A DNA stretch of 60,209 bases, from NCBI GenBank assembly GCA_020637985.1, contig JACKJK010000014.1, positions 1-60,209 on the forward strand, read 5' to 3'. Below, one piece after another: positions 51,367 to 60,138 of this stretch. A model generated the notes under the pieces. That model saw only the letters and a program-made list of their open reading frames with translations, was not told the DNA's origin and did not search any database. Position 1 is the stretch's first letter. Each line of letters opens with the position of its first letter. Both the position numbers and the translations under genes were made by a program. The stretch is from Rhodobiaceae bacterium (lineage in GTDB: Bacteria > Pseudomonadota > Alphaproteobacteria > Rhizobiales > Tepidamorphaceae).

Positions 51367-52428
51367 TCAGAATCCCGGCTGGGAAGCCTGCGACAGGCGG
51401 GCGTCCACGTCGTAGGTCGCCGCCCGTTCGGCATCGTTGCGCGTCTGGCTCGGTGTCTGCTCGAAGGCTTCGCGGAACGCCCGGGTGAAGTGCGAGGCGT
51501 CCGAGAAGCCGCACTCCAGCGCGATGTCGCTGATGCGCCGGTCCGTCGTCACCAGCAGGAAGCGCCCGAAGCGCAGCCGGTGCAGCCGGTAGTACTCCTG
51601 CGGCGAGATGCCGACCTCGGCGTGGAACAGTCGCTCCAGATGGCGCGGCGTGATGTTCAGGCGGCTGGCCAGGTCGCGCATGCTGACCGGCGTCGCCATC
51701 GTCTGTTCCATCATCAGGATGGCGCGCCGCACCCGCGCGTCGCGCACGTGCTCGGAGCCCGGCGGATGCGGCTGGGCGGCGTTGGGCGGGCGTGCCTGGT
51801 CGACCAGCAGGATGTGCAGGCACTTCTGCGCCATCGCCCGGCCGAACTGGCGTTCGATGATCCAAGCCGCCACGTCCAGCGCGCCGGCGCCCCCGGCACA
51901 GGTGATGCGGCGCCGGTCGACGACGAAGACCTGGTCGGCAACCGCCGTGATCTCGGGGAACTCGCGCATCAGGTCCTGGTAGTGGAACCAGCTTACGCAG
52001 CAGCGGTGGCCGTTCATTATGCCGGCCCGGATCAGGGTCAGCGTCGCCGTGCACAGCCCGACGATGGAAACGTTGCGCCGTGCCGCCTCGCGCAGGAAGG
52101 TCAGCGTCTGCTCGTCCGCTGGCGCGCCCTTGTGCAGCAGTCCGCCGACCACCACCACGTAGTCGAAGCGGGAGGGATCGCCGAGCGGTTCTTCCGGCAT
52201 GATCTCGATGCCGCAGCTCGCCTTCACCGGCCGGCGGGCCGACGACACGATCGACCAGCGGCAGCGGATCGGTCGCGACAGGTCCGCCTCGTCGCCGGCA
52301 AGCCTGAGCGCGTCGACGAAGGTCGCGAACGGCGTCAGCGTGAAATTGTTGAGCAGCACGAAACCGACCGACAGTTCGCGCTCAACGTCGCCCGGACCCT
52401 TCGCGCGTGCCTGCAGCGCCTCAGGCAT
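51367..52428 (-). CDS. GlxA/GbdR-type AraC family regulator
   Basis: A 353-residue regulator with two domains. The N-terminal DJ-1/PfpI-like domain (about 20-200) contains 'FDYVVVVGGLLHKGA' and 'VSIVGLCTATLTLIRAGIMNGHRCCVSWFHYQ'. The C-terminal AraC helix-turn-helix pair (about 250-340) includes 'VSMRDLASRLNITPRHLERLFHAEVGISPQEYYRLHRLRFGR' and 'DIALECGFSDASHFTRAFREAFEQTPSQTR'. The arrangement matches GbdR, the glycine betaine/dimethylglycine activator of Pseudomonas, and it lies divergently beside the sarcosine oxidase operon. Control of that operon is therefore likely. ATG 52428 is chosen; the open frame extends upstream. Confidence 0.9.
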   Translation of the reverse strand: MPEALQARAKGPGDVERELSVGFVLLNNFTLTPFATFVDALRLAGDEADLSRPIRCRWSIVSSARRPVKASCGIEIMPEEPLGDPSRFDYVVVVGGLLHKGAPADEQTLTFLREAARRNVSIVGLCTATLTLIRAGIMNGHRCCVSWFHYQDLMREFPEITAVADQVFVVDRRRITCAGGAGALDVAAWIIERQFGRAMAQKCLHILLVDQARPPNAAQPHPPGSEHVRDARVRRAILMMEQTMATPVSMRDLASRLNITPRHLERLFHAEVGISPQEYYRLHRLRFGRFLLVTTDRRISDIALECGFSDASHFTRAFREAFEQTPSQTRNDAERAATYDVDARLSQASQPGF

Positions 52429-52690
52429 GGGGCGCCCCCCCGGCGGCGGCTGCATCCGCGTCGCGCGCGTGCCGGCGCATGTCGTGTTTGGAACGGCTGC
52501 CGTGAGTGCAGCCGGCGTAATGTCCAATCCGAAGCTGGTTTCGACCCGCAACCATGGTCATGTCGCGTCCATACGACTAAGATGTCCGATTAATTCTACG
52601 CGCATTCGTGACGCAAGGCGAGACTGTATTGCAGGCCAGGCGCGGCGAGTGGGCCGCCATCGCTTTCTCGAAGGATCGAGGCACTACGCC

Positions 52691-53941
52691 ATGACGCGAT
52701 TTTCGGTTTTCTCGCTGGCGCGCAACGCGTTCAGCCATCACGAGGACTGGCCGCGCCAGTGGCGCAGCCCCGAGCCGAAGCCGGAGTACGATGTCGTCAT
52801 CATCGGCGGCGGCGGCCACGGGCTAGCGACCGCCTTCTATCTCGCCAAGGAACACGGCATCACCAACGTCGCGGTGCTGGAGAAGGGCTGGATCGGCGGC
52901 GGCAATACGGGGCGCAACACCACCATCGTGCGCTCCAACTACCTGTTCGACGAGAGCGCGCATCTCTACGAGAAGTCGCTGCAGCTGTTCGAGAAGCTGA
53001 GCCAGGAACTCAACTACAACGTCATGATGAGCCAGCGCGGCGTCATGAACCTCGCGCACAACCTGCATGACGTGCGCGAGTCCAGGCGCCGCGTCTACGC
53101 CAACAAGCTCAACGGCGTCGATGCCGAGTGGCTGGAACCCGAAGAGGTCAAGGCCTTCTGCCCGATCATCGATATCTCGCCCGACGCGCGTTACCCGGTG
53201 ATGGGCGCGACATTGCAGAAGCGCGCCGGCGTCGCCCGCCATGACGCGGTCGCATGGGGCTTTGCCCGCGGCGCGGATGCCCGCGGCGTCGACATCATCC
53301 AGAACTGCGAGGTCACCGGTCTGCGCGTCGACAACGGCCGCATCGTCGGCGTCGAGACGACGAAGGGCTTCATCGGCGCCAGGAAGGTGGGCTCGGTTGC
53401 CGCCGGCCATACCTCGGTGATCTGCAACATGGCCGGTTTCCGCGTGCCGCTGACCAGCCACCCGTTGCAGGCGCTGGTGTCGGAGCCGATCAAGCCGGTC
53501 CACCCCTGCGTCGTCATGTCGAACGCGGTGCACGTCTATGTCAGCCAGTCCGACAAGGGCGAACTGGTCATCGGGGCGGGTATCGACGCCTACAACTCCT
53601 ACGCCCAGCGCGGCTCCTTCCACATCATCGAGGGGCAGATGGGAGCGCTGCGCGAACTGTTCCCGATCTTCTCGCGCCTGCGCATGATGCGCACCTGGGG
53701 CGGCATCGTCGACACCGCGCCCGACGCCTCGGCGATCATCTCGAAGACGCCGGTCGAGAACTTCTTCATCAACTGCGGCTGGGGCACCGGCGGCTTCAAG
53801 GCGACGCCTGGCTCCGGCTGGGTCTTCGCCTGGACGATCGCCAAGGGCGAACCGCACCCGCTCAACGCCGCCTTCAATCTCGACCGCTTCACCACCGGCG
53901 CGCTCGTCGACGAGCACGGCGCCGCTGGCGTCGCTCACTAG
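52691..53941 (+). CDS. soxB: Sarcosine oxidase beta subunit
   Basis: A 416-residue FAD protein of the heterotetrameric sarcosine oxidase. The Rossmann loop is 'YDVVIIGGGGHGLATAFYLAKEHG' (33-55). His184 in 'VARHDAVAW' is the expected site of covalent FMN attachment. 'WGTGGFKATPGSGWVFAWTIAKGEPHPLNAAFNLDRF' is the usual C-terminus. The beta subunit holds the site where sarcosine is oxidised. It is first in the operon soxB-soxD-soxA-soxG-sdaA and lies 262 bases from the divergent GbdR-like gene; the shared gap contains ATGTCCAATC (52520) and ATGTCCGATT (52582), possible regulator half-sites. Confidence 0.96.
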   Translation: MTRFSVFSLARNAFSHHEDWPRQWRSPEPKPEYDVVIIGGGGHGLATAFYLAKEHGITNVAVLEKGWIGGGNTGRNTTIVRSNYLFDESAHLYEKSLQLFEKLSQELNYNVMMSQRGVMNLAHNLHDVRESRRRVYANKLNGVDAEWLEPEEVKAFCPIIDISPDARYPVMGATLQKRAGVARHDAVAWGFARGADARGVDIIQNCEVTGLRVDNGRIVGVETTKGFIGARKVGSVAAGHTSVICNMAGFRVPLTSHPLQALVSEPIKPVHPCVVMSNAVHVYVSQSDKGELVIGAGIDAYNSYAQRGSFHIIEGQMGALRELFPIFSRLRMMRTWGGIVDTAPDASAIISKTPVENFFINCGWGTGGFKATPGSGWVFAWTIAKGEPHPLNAAFNLDRFTTGALVDEHGAAGVAH

Positions 53942-53955
53942 AGGGGAATGAGAAC

Positions 53956-54345
53956 ATGCTGTTGATCCCCTGTCCCTATTGCGGCGAGCGCCCGGAAACC
54001 GAGTTTTCCTACGGCGGCGAGGCGCATGTCGCGCGGCCGCAGAACCCGTCCGCATTGTCGGATGCCGAATGGGCCGGCTATCTCTTCCTGCGCGAAAACC
54101 GCAAGGGCGCGTTCCGCGAGCGCTGGATCCACACCCACGGCTGCCGGCGCTGGTTCAACATGCTGCGTGACACCACCAGCCACGAGATCCACGCCGTCTA
54201 CAAGGTCGGCGACCCGAAGCCGCCGGCACCCGGCGAGAAACCTGCGGCAGCGGCCGCCGGCAAGTCTGCCGCCAAGCAGCCTGCCGCCAGGAAGCCTGCG
54301 GCAAAGAAGCCCTCGACCCGCGCCAGCAAGGGAGCAGCGAAATGA
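53956..54345 (+). CDS. soxD: Sarcosine oxidase delta subunit with long basic tail
   Basis: A 129-residue small subunit. The zinc site comes from 'IPCPYCGERPETEFSYGGEAH' and His/Cys of 'WIHTHGCRRWFNMLRDTTSHEI'. The conserved delta subunit ends near residue 95 ('YKVGDPKPPAP'). A tail of about 35 residues rich in Ala, Lys and Pro follows ('KSAAKQPAARKPAAKKPSTR'), reminiscent of histone H1-like tails. It is in frame and the gene overlaps soxA by four bases, so it is not a frameshift artefact. The role of the tail is unknown. Confidence 0.93.
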   Translation: MLLIPCPYCGERPETEFSYGGEAHVARPQNPSALSDAEWAGYLFLRENRKGAFRERWIHTHGCRRWFNMLRDTTSHEIHAVYKVGDPKPPAPGEKPAAAAAGKSAAKQPAARKPAAKKPSTRASKGAAK

Positions 54346-57300
54346 CCGGCTCCATGCGTCTTCCCGGCGGCGGGCGGATCGACCGTTCGCGCCCGCTCGA
54401 CTTCACTTTCAACGGCAAGCGTTACACGGGGTTTGAGGGCGACACGCTGGCGTCTGCCCTGATCGCCAACGGCGTGCATCTCGTCGCGCGCTCGATGAAG
54501 TATCACCGCCCGCGCGGCCTCATGACCGCGGGTTCCGACGAACCCAACGGCATGGTCCAGCTGGCGACCGGCGCGCGCACGGAACCCAATATCAAGGCGA
54601 CGCAGATCCCGCTCTACGACGGGCTGGAGGCGTCGAGTGTCAACGTCTTCCCGTCGGTGGAAACCGACATCGGCGCGGTCAATTCCCTGCTGTCGCCCTT
54701 CATGACGGCGGGCTTCTACTACAAGACCTTCATGCCGAACCAGGCGTTCTGGAACAAGGTCGCCGAACCGATCATCCGCAAGGCCGCCGGCTTCGGCAAG
54801 GCGCCCACCGAGCCAGACCCGGACGTCTACGACCACAAGCACGTGCACTGCGACGTGATGGTGGTGGGCGCTGGCCCGGCCGGCCTGTCGGCCGCGCGCG
54901 CTGCCGCTGCGACCGGTGCCCGCGTCATCCTCGCAGACGAGCAGGCCGAGTTCGGCGGCTCGCTGTTGAGCCTCAGCCGCGAGATCGACGGCAAGCCGTC
55001 CGTGGACTGGGTGCGCTCCGCCATCGACGAACTGGCGGGCCATGCCGAGGCGACGCTGCTGAAGCGAACCACCGTCGTGGGCCTCTACGACCAGAACTAC
55101 CTCGTCGCGCTGCAGCAGCGCATCGACGACCTGGCGCCGTCCTCGCCGGCCAACCCGCGCATGCGCGTCTGGCACATCCGCGCCAAGCAGGTGATCCTGG
55201 CAACCGGCTCGCACGAGCGCCCGCTGGTCTTCGCCGACAATGACCGCCCCGGCACCATGCTGGCGAGCGCCGCGCTCACCTACATGAACCGCTACGCCGC
55301 GCTGCCGTGCAAACGCCCGGTCATCGTCACCAACAACGACTGGGCCTACGAGACCGCGCGCACCTTCAAGGCGCACGGCGCGGACGTGACCGTCGCCGAC
55401 ACGCGCAAGAGCGTCGCGGACGACCTGAAGGCCGAGATGGCCCACCTCGGCATCGAGGTGCTCGCCAACACGACCGTCACCGGCGTGTCAGGCGGCAAAC
55501 GCGTCGCTGGCGTTTCGCTCGCGCCCATGAGCGCCGATGGCAAGGGCGTTGCCGGCAGCGCCCGCAGCGTTTCTGCCGACGGCCTGATCGTGTCGGGCGG
55601 CTATTCGGCCGCCGTGCACCTGTTCTGCCATGTTGGAGGCAAGCTGCGCTTCGACGACGAGCGCGTCTCCTTCGTCCCGGCGACCGAGCGCAAGGGCCTG
55701 ACCTGCATCGGCGGAGCGCTCGCCGATTTCGGGGTCGCGTCGGCCATCGATAGTGGCGCCGAGGCCGGCCGCAAGGCGGCGGAAGCTGCGGGCTTCAAAC
55801 CGGGCAAGGCCGGCAAGGGCGCGCATGTCGCCGACGATCGCGCCGAGGGCAACGTCGAGGCCGCATGGCTGCTGCCGTCGACCGCCGCGCCGAACCGCTC
55901 GAAGGCGAAGTTCTTCGTCGACTACCAGAACGACACGGGCGCGGCCGACATCGCGCTCGCCGTGCGCGAGGGCTTCGAGTCCGTCGAGCACATGAAGCGC
56001 TACACGCTGACCGGCTTCGGCACTGATCAGGGCAAGCTCGGCAACATCAACGGCCTTGCGATCCTCGCCCAGCTGACGGGCCGGACGATCCAGGAAACCG
56101 GTACGACGACATTCCGCCCGCCTTACACGCCGGTCACCTTCGGCGCGCTCGCCGGCCGCGATGCCGGCGACATGCTGGACCCCGTCCGCGTCACCAACAT
56201 CCACGACTGGCACGCCGGCAACGGCGCGGTGTTCGAGAACGTCGGCCAGTGGAAGCGCCCCTGGTACTACCCGCACGACGGTGAATCGATGCACGAGGCG
56301 GTGGCGCGCGAATGCCGCGCCGCGCGCACGGCCGTCACCGCGCTCGACGCCTCCACGCTCGGCAAGATCGACGTCACCGGCAAGGATGCCGGCATCTTCC
56401 TCGACCGCGTCTACACCAACATGATGTCGACACTGAAGGTCGGCTCTGTGCGCTACGGGCTGATGCTGAAAGACGACGGGATGGTCTACGACGACGGCAC
56501 CGTCTCGCGGCTTGCCGACGACCGCTTCCTCGTCACCACCACCACCGGCGGCGCGGCGTCCGTGTTCCAGCACCTGGAAGACTACCTGCAGACCGAGTGG
56601 ATGGACCTCGACGTCTACCTGACTTCTGTAACGGAACAGTGGGCGACGGTGACGGTCTCCGGGCCCAAGGCCCGCGTCCTGCTCGAACGCATCACCGGCA
56701 TGACGCTGGACCCCGCCGATTTCCCGTTCATGACGTTCAGGGACGGCACGGTCGCAGGGCTGCCGGCGCGTGTCTTCCGCATCTCGTTCACCGGTGAACT
56801 CTCCTACGAGATCTCCGTTGCCTGGTACCACGGCAAGGCGTTGTGGGAGGCGGTGATGGAAGCCGGCCGCGACCTCGGCATCACGCCGTATGGCACCGAG
56901 ACCATGCACGTGCTGCGTGCCGAGAAGGGCTTCATCATCGTCGGCCAGGAAACCGACGGCACGCTGACGCCCTACGACCTCGGCATGGGCTGGATCGTCT
57001 CGAAGAAGAAGGATGATTTCGTCGGCAAGCGCTCGCTGAGCCGTCCCGACACGGTGCGCGAGGACCGCAAGCAACTGGTCGGCCTGCTCTCCGAGGATGC
57101 CGGCTTCGTCGTGCCAGAGGGCGCGCAGCTCGTCGACACGCCCGTGACGCTGAAGGACGTGCCGCACTTCAAGCCGCCGGGTCTCGACGGTGCGCCGATC
57201 TACGGCCGCAGCCAATCGCCGGTGCCGATGCTCGGCCACGTCACGTCGAGCTACTGGTCCGATGCGCTGGGCCGTTCCTTCGCGCTCGGCCTCGTCAAGG

Positions 57301-57416
57301 GCGGCCAGGCCCGCCACGGCGATACGATCTACGCGCCGCTCGACGGGCGCACGGTGGCGATGCGTATCGTTGATCCGGTCTTCTACGACAAGGAAGGGGT
57401 GCGCCGCGATGGCTGA
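54342..57416 (+). CDS. soxA: Sarcosine oxidase alpha subunit
   Basis: A 1024-residue subunit, slightly longer than many homologues (about 970-1010). The N-terminal 2Fe-2S-ferredoxin-like fold is 'PLDFTFNGKRYTGFEGDTLASALIANGVHLVARSMKYHRPRG'. The NAD-binding Rossmann loop 'DVMVVGAGPAGLSAARAAAATGARVILADEQ' is around 170-200. The C-terminal half (about 620-1010) is a GcvT/DMGDH-like folate domain that takes the methylene group onto tetrahydrofolate. The complex gives glycine, 5,10-methylene-THF and hydrogen peroxide. The start overlaps soxD by four bases and the end overlaps soxG by eight. Confidence 0.96.
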   Translation: MTGSMRLPGGGRIDRSRPLDFTFNGKRYTGFEGDTLASALIANGVHLVARSMKYHRPRGLMTAGSDEPNGMVQLATGARTEPNIKATQIPLYDGLEASSVNVFPSVETDIGAVNSLLSPFMTAGFYYKTFMPNQAFWNKVAEPIIRKAAGFGKAPTEPDPDVYDHKHVHCDVMVVGAGPAGLSAARAAAATGARVILADEQAEFGGSLLSLSREIDGKPSVDWVRSAIDELAGHAEATLLKRTTVVGLYDQNYLVALQQRIDDLAPSSPANPRMRVWHIRAKQVILATGSHERPLVFADNDRPGTMLASAALTYMNRYAALPCKRPVIVTNNDWAYETARTFKAHGADVTVADTRKSVADDLKAEMAHLGIEVLANTTVTGVSGGKRVAGVSLAPMSADGKGVAGSARSVSADGLIVSGGYSAAVHLFCHVGGKLRFDDERVSFVPATERKGLTCIGGALADFGVASAIDSGAEAGRKAAEAAGFKPGKAGKGAHVADDRAEGNVEAAWLLPSTAAPNRSKAKFFVDYQNDTGAADIALAVREGFESVEHMKRYTLTGFGTDQGKLGNINGLAILAQLTGRTIQETGTTTFRPPYTPVTFGALAGRDAGDMLDPVRVTNIHDWHAGNGAVFENVGQWKRPWYYPHDGESMHEAVARECRAARTAVTALDASTLGKIDVTGKDAGIFLDRVYTNMMSTLKVGSVRYGLMLKDDGMVYDDGTVSRLADDRFLVTTTTGGAASVFQHLEDYLQTEWMDLDVYLTSVTEQWATVTVSGPKARVLLERITGMTLDPADFPFMTFRDGTVAGLPARVFRISFTGELSYEISVAWYHGKALWEAVMEAGRDLGITPYGTETMHVLRAEKGFIIVGQETDGTLTPYDLGMGWIVSKKKDDFVGKRSLSRPDTVREDRKQLVGLLSEDAGFVVPEGAQLVDTPVTLKDVPHFKPPGLDGAPIYGRSQSPVPMLGHVTSSYWSDALGRSFALGLVKGGQARHGDTIYAPLDGRTVAMRIVDPVFYDKEGVRRDG

Positions 57417-58047
57417 CACGATTGCCCATGCCGGCACTCATGCCGATACCCGCGCTCAGGAACTGCGCTTCAGCCCGCTGGAAGCGGTGAGCCACCGCCT
57501 CGTCGCCGCGTCCGCGCCAGGCCGCGTCGAAGCGCGCGAACTACCCTTCACGACGCAGATCGGCCTGCGCGGCGCCGGTGCCGATGCCGCCTTCGTCAAG
57601 GCGGTGAAGGCGGCGGTCGGTGTCGCGCCGCCGGTCGAGGCCTGCACGGTCGCGGAGAAGGGCGACAACCGCATCTTGTGGCTCGGTCCCGACGAATGGC
57701 TCGTCGTCGCGCCGGACGACCCAGACGGCGCGCTGCTTGCGAAGCTCGAAAAGGCGCTGGCGAAGGTCAGTGCCGCTGCCGTCGACCTCACCGGCAACCG
57801 CACCGTCATCGAGCTGACCGGCCCCGACGCCCGCGCCGTGCTGGAAAAGGCCTGCCGTCACGACCTGCACCCGCGCGCTTTTCCCGCAGGCCGCGTCGTC
57901 GGAACGCTGATGGCCCACGTGCAGCTGTTCCTGGAGAAGACCGTCGAGGAGCCGGAAACCTTCCGCCTCTACGTGCGTTCCTCTTTCGCCCGCCACATGG
58001 CATCCTGGCTGATGGACGCGATGGCGGAATTCGCAGAAAGCACCTGA
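57409..58047 (+). CDS. soxG: Sarcosine oxidase gamma subunit
   Basis: A 212-residue subunit recognisable by 'LPFTTQIGLRGAGADAAFVKAVKAAVGVAPP', 'RILWLGPDEWLVVAPDD', 'VDLTGNRTVIELTGPDARAVLEKACRHDLHPRAFPAGRVVGTLMAHVQLFLEK' and 'FRLYVRSSFARHMASWLMDAMAEF'. The gamma chain has a truncated GcvT-like fold and stabilises the complex. It overlaps soxA by eight bases and is five bases before sdaA. Confidence 0.94.
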   Translation: MADTIAHAGTHADTRAQELRFSPLEAVSHRLVAASAPGRVEARELPFTTQIGLRGAGADAAFVKAVKAAVGVAPPVEACTVAEKGDNRILWLGPDEWLVVAPDDPDGALLAKLEKALAKVSAAAVDLTGNRTVIELTGPDARAVLEKACRHDLHPRAFPAGRVVGTLMAHVQLFLEKTVEEPETFRLYVRSSFARHMASWLMDAMAEFAEST

Positions 58048-58052
58048 CACAC

Positions 58053-59432
58053 ATGGTCACCAGCCTGTTCGATCTGTTCAAGATCGGGGTGGGCCCGTCG
58101 AGCTCCCACACCGTGGGGCCGATGAAGGCGGCGAACCTGTTCGCGCTCGACCTCGATTCGCGCGGGCTGATCGCGGAAACGCAACGCGTCCGCGTCGACC
58201 TCTACGGTTCGCTCGCGCTGACCGGCAAGGGGCACGCCACCGATACCGCCACACTCGTCGGTCTGACGGGGCACGGCCCCGACAAGGTCGATGCCGACGC
58301 GATTCCGCTCATCGTCGCCGACATCCGCGAGACGAAGACGCTCAACCTCGCTGGCCAGAAGGTCATTGCCTTCGACGAGGCGGCCGACCTCGTCTTCCAC
58401 TACCGCGACCGGCTGACCCAGCATTCCAACGGCATGAAGCTCGCCGCCTTCGATGCCGCGGGCGCGACGCTCTATGAGAACACCTATTTTTCCGTCGGCG
58501 GCGGCTTCGTCGCCACGCTGGAGGAGATGGAGGCCGGCACGCCGGACACCACCAACGTCGCCCTGCCGCACCCCTTCCGCTCCGCCGCGCAGCTGCTGGA
58601 GATCGGTGAGCAGACCGGGCTGAGCGTTGCCGAGATCATGCTCGCCAACGAACGCGCCTGGCGCTCCGAGGCGGAAGTGCGCGAGGGCATCCGCGACATC
58701 TTCAACGTCATGGAGGCCTGCGTCGACCGCGGCTGCCACGCCGACGGCACGCTGCCGGGCGGCTTGAAGGTGCGCCGCCGCGCGCACGCCATGTACAACG
58801 AGCTGCGCGAGCGCCCCGAACGCGGCCTCTCCGACGGGCTGTCGATCCTCGACTGGATCAGCCTCTACGCGCTCGCCGTCAACGAGGAGAACGCCGCGGG
58901 CGGGCGCGTGGTCACCGCGCCGACCAACGGCGCTGCCGGCATTATCCCCGCCGTGCTGCGCTACTATCACCGCTTCGTGCGTGGCGCCAACGACGAGGGC
59001 GTCGTCACCTTCATGCTGACGGCGGCCGCCATCGGTTCGCTCTACAAGATGAACGCCTCCATCTCGGCGGCCGAGGTCGGCTGCCAGGGCGAGGTGGGCG
59101 TTGCCTGTTCCATGGCCGCAGCCGGGCTCGCCGCGGTGATGGGCGGCACCAACGCGCAGATCGAGAACGCCGCCGAGATCGGCATGGAACACAACCTGGG
59201 CCTCACCTGCGATCCCATCGCCGGCCTCGTGCAGGTGCCCTGCATCGAGCGCAACACCATGGGTGCGGTGAAGGCGGTGAATGCCGCGCGCCTGGCGCTG
59301 CGCGGCGACGGCAAGCACGTCGTCTCCCTCGACAAGGTCATCGACACGATGCACCAGACCGGCCGCGACATGCAGGACAAGTACAAGGAAACCGCGCAGG
59401 GCGGCCTTGCGGTCAACGTGGTGGAATGCTGA
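58053..59432 (+). CDS. sdaA: L-serine ammonia-lyase (iron-sulfur dependent)
   Basis: A 459-residue single-chain serine dehydratase. The N-terminal beta domain starts 'SLFDLFKIGVGPSSSHTVGPMKAA'. The alpha domain has 'RVVTAPTNGAAGIIPAVLRYY'. Cys residues in 'EVGCQGEVGVACSMAAAGLAA', 'LTCDPIAG' and 'VPCIERN' supply the oxygen-sensitive 4Fe-4S cluster. It converts serine to pyruvate and ammonia. Its place five bases after soxG suggests it disposes of serine made by GlyA from the glycine and methylene-THF of sarcosine oxidation. ATG 58053 begins the conserved sequence. Confidence 0.96.
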   Translation: MVTSLFDLFKIGVGPSSSHTVGPMKAANLFALDLDSRGLIAETQRVRVDLYGSLALTGKGHATDTATLVGLTGHGPDKVDADAIPLIVADIRETKTLNLAGQKVIAFDEAADLVFHYRDRLTQHSNGMKLAAFDAAGATLYENTYFSVGGGFVATLEEMEAGTPDTTNVALPHPFRSAAQLLEIGEQTGLSVAEIMLANERAWRSEAEVREGIRDIFNVMEACVDRGCHADGTLPGGLKVRRRAHAMYNELRERPERGLSDGLSILDWISLYALAVNEENAAGGRVVTAPTNGAAGIIPAVLRYYHRFVRGANDEGVVTFMLTAAAIGSLYKMNASISAAEVGCQGEVGVACSMAAAGLAAVMGGTNAQIENAAEIGMEHNLGLTCDPIAGLVQVPCIERNTMGAVKAVNAARLALRGDGKHVVSLDKVIDTMHQTGRDMQDKYKETAQGGLAVNVVEC

Positions 59433-59441
59433 CGCGCGGCG

Positions 59442-60062
59442 TTATTTCGCCGCGTTCCTCAACGCGTCCGTCAGGTCGCCATAGCCGGTGAATCGCCGCT
59501 CGAAACCAAGGCCGAGGAACGCGGCTGCGGCCCGCGCCTTGTCCGTCAGCTCCGGGTCCTCGGTCTGGGCGAGGAACACCAGCTTTTCGTAGTTGCCGAA
59601 GTAGATGTCCCTCAATTCCGGGTGCCGGTCGAGGCCGAGCGGCTCGACGAGGAAGGCATCGAACTGGCGGGCCAGGAAATCCGTCATGTAGAAGGCGCGC
59701 ATGTCGCGGTCTTCCAGCCGGTCGAATTGTTCCATTCCCTGGTAGAACGCGAAGCAGTGCGGGCCGGCGATGCGCTCCACGCCGTGGCGCGCACACACCT
59801 TGTCGAGATCGCCGCCGGTGCCGCAGTCGGCATAGCCGACGAAGATGCGGTCCACCCCTTGCGCGCGCGCCTCGACAATCGCCGTGTCGAGCGCCGGCGC
59901 GATCCTCTCGGGGTGGTGGTGGTACATCGCCGGCAGGCAGGTCAGCGACAGGTGATCGAGCTTGAGCCCTTCGATCACCGCCAGCACCTCGCGCGCGATC
60001 ATCCCGCAAGCAATGATGCGGACCGGTTGCGGCGTCGCCGATTGCGGTGTCGTCTCGCTCAT
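59442..60062 (-). CDS. DUF1638 family protein
   Basis: A 206-residue protein recognisable as DUF1638 by 'VRIIACGMIAREVLAVIEG', 'LTCLPAMYHHHPERIAPALD', 'IFVGYADCGTGGDLDKVCARHGVERIAGPHCFAFYQG', 'FYMTDFLARQFDAFL' and 'FGNYEKLVFLAQTED'. Several conserved Cys and His suggest metal binding. In other genomes DUF1638 genes sit with corrinoid-dependent methyltransferase genes for methylated amines; biochemical function is unknown. It converges with sdaA (9-base gap). The gene ahead of it on the minus strand runs off the window. Confidence 0.92.
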   Translation of the reverse strand: MSETTPQSATPQPVRIIACGMIAREVLAVIEGLKLDHLSLTCLPAMYHHHPERIAPALDTAIVEARAQGVDRIFVGYADCGTGGDLDKVCARHGVERIAGPHCFAFYQGMEQFDRLEDRDMRAFYMTDFLARQFDAFLVEPLGLDRHPELRDIYFGNYEKLVFLAQTEDPELTDKARAAAAFLGLGFERRFTGYGDLTDALRNAAK

Positions 60063-60138
60063 CTCCAGCCGCCTCTCGGGCCTCGGGCCCGGGCTCCCGG
60101 TTGCCGCGGTTTACGTTGTGCTCCGCGGAACGCCGGGA

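Noticed and set aside
55488..57437. A 649-codon minus-strand open frame opposite soxA
   Set aside because: soxA is firmly identified and joined to its neighbours by overlaps; the antisense frame is an artefact of codon bias.
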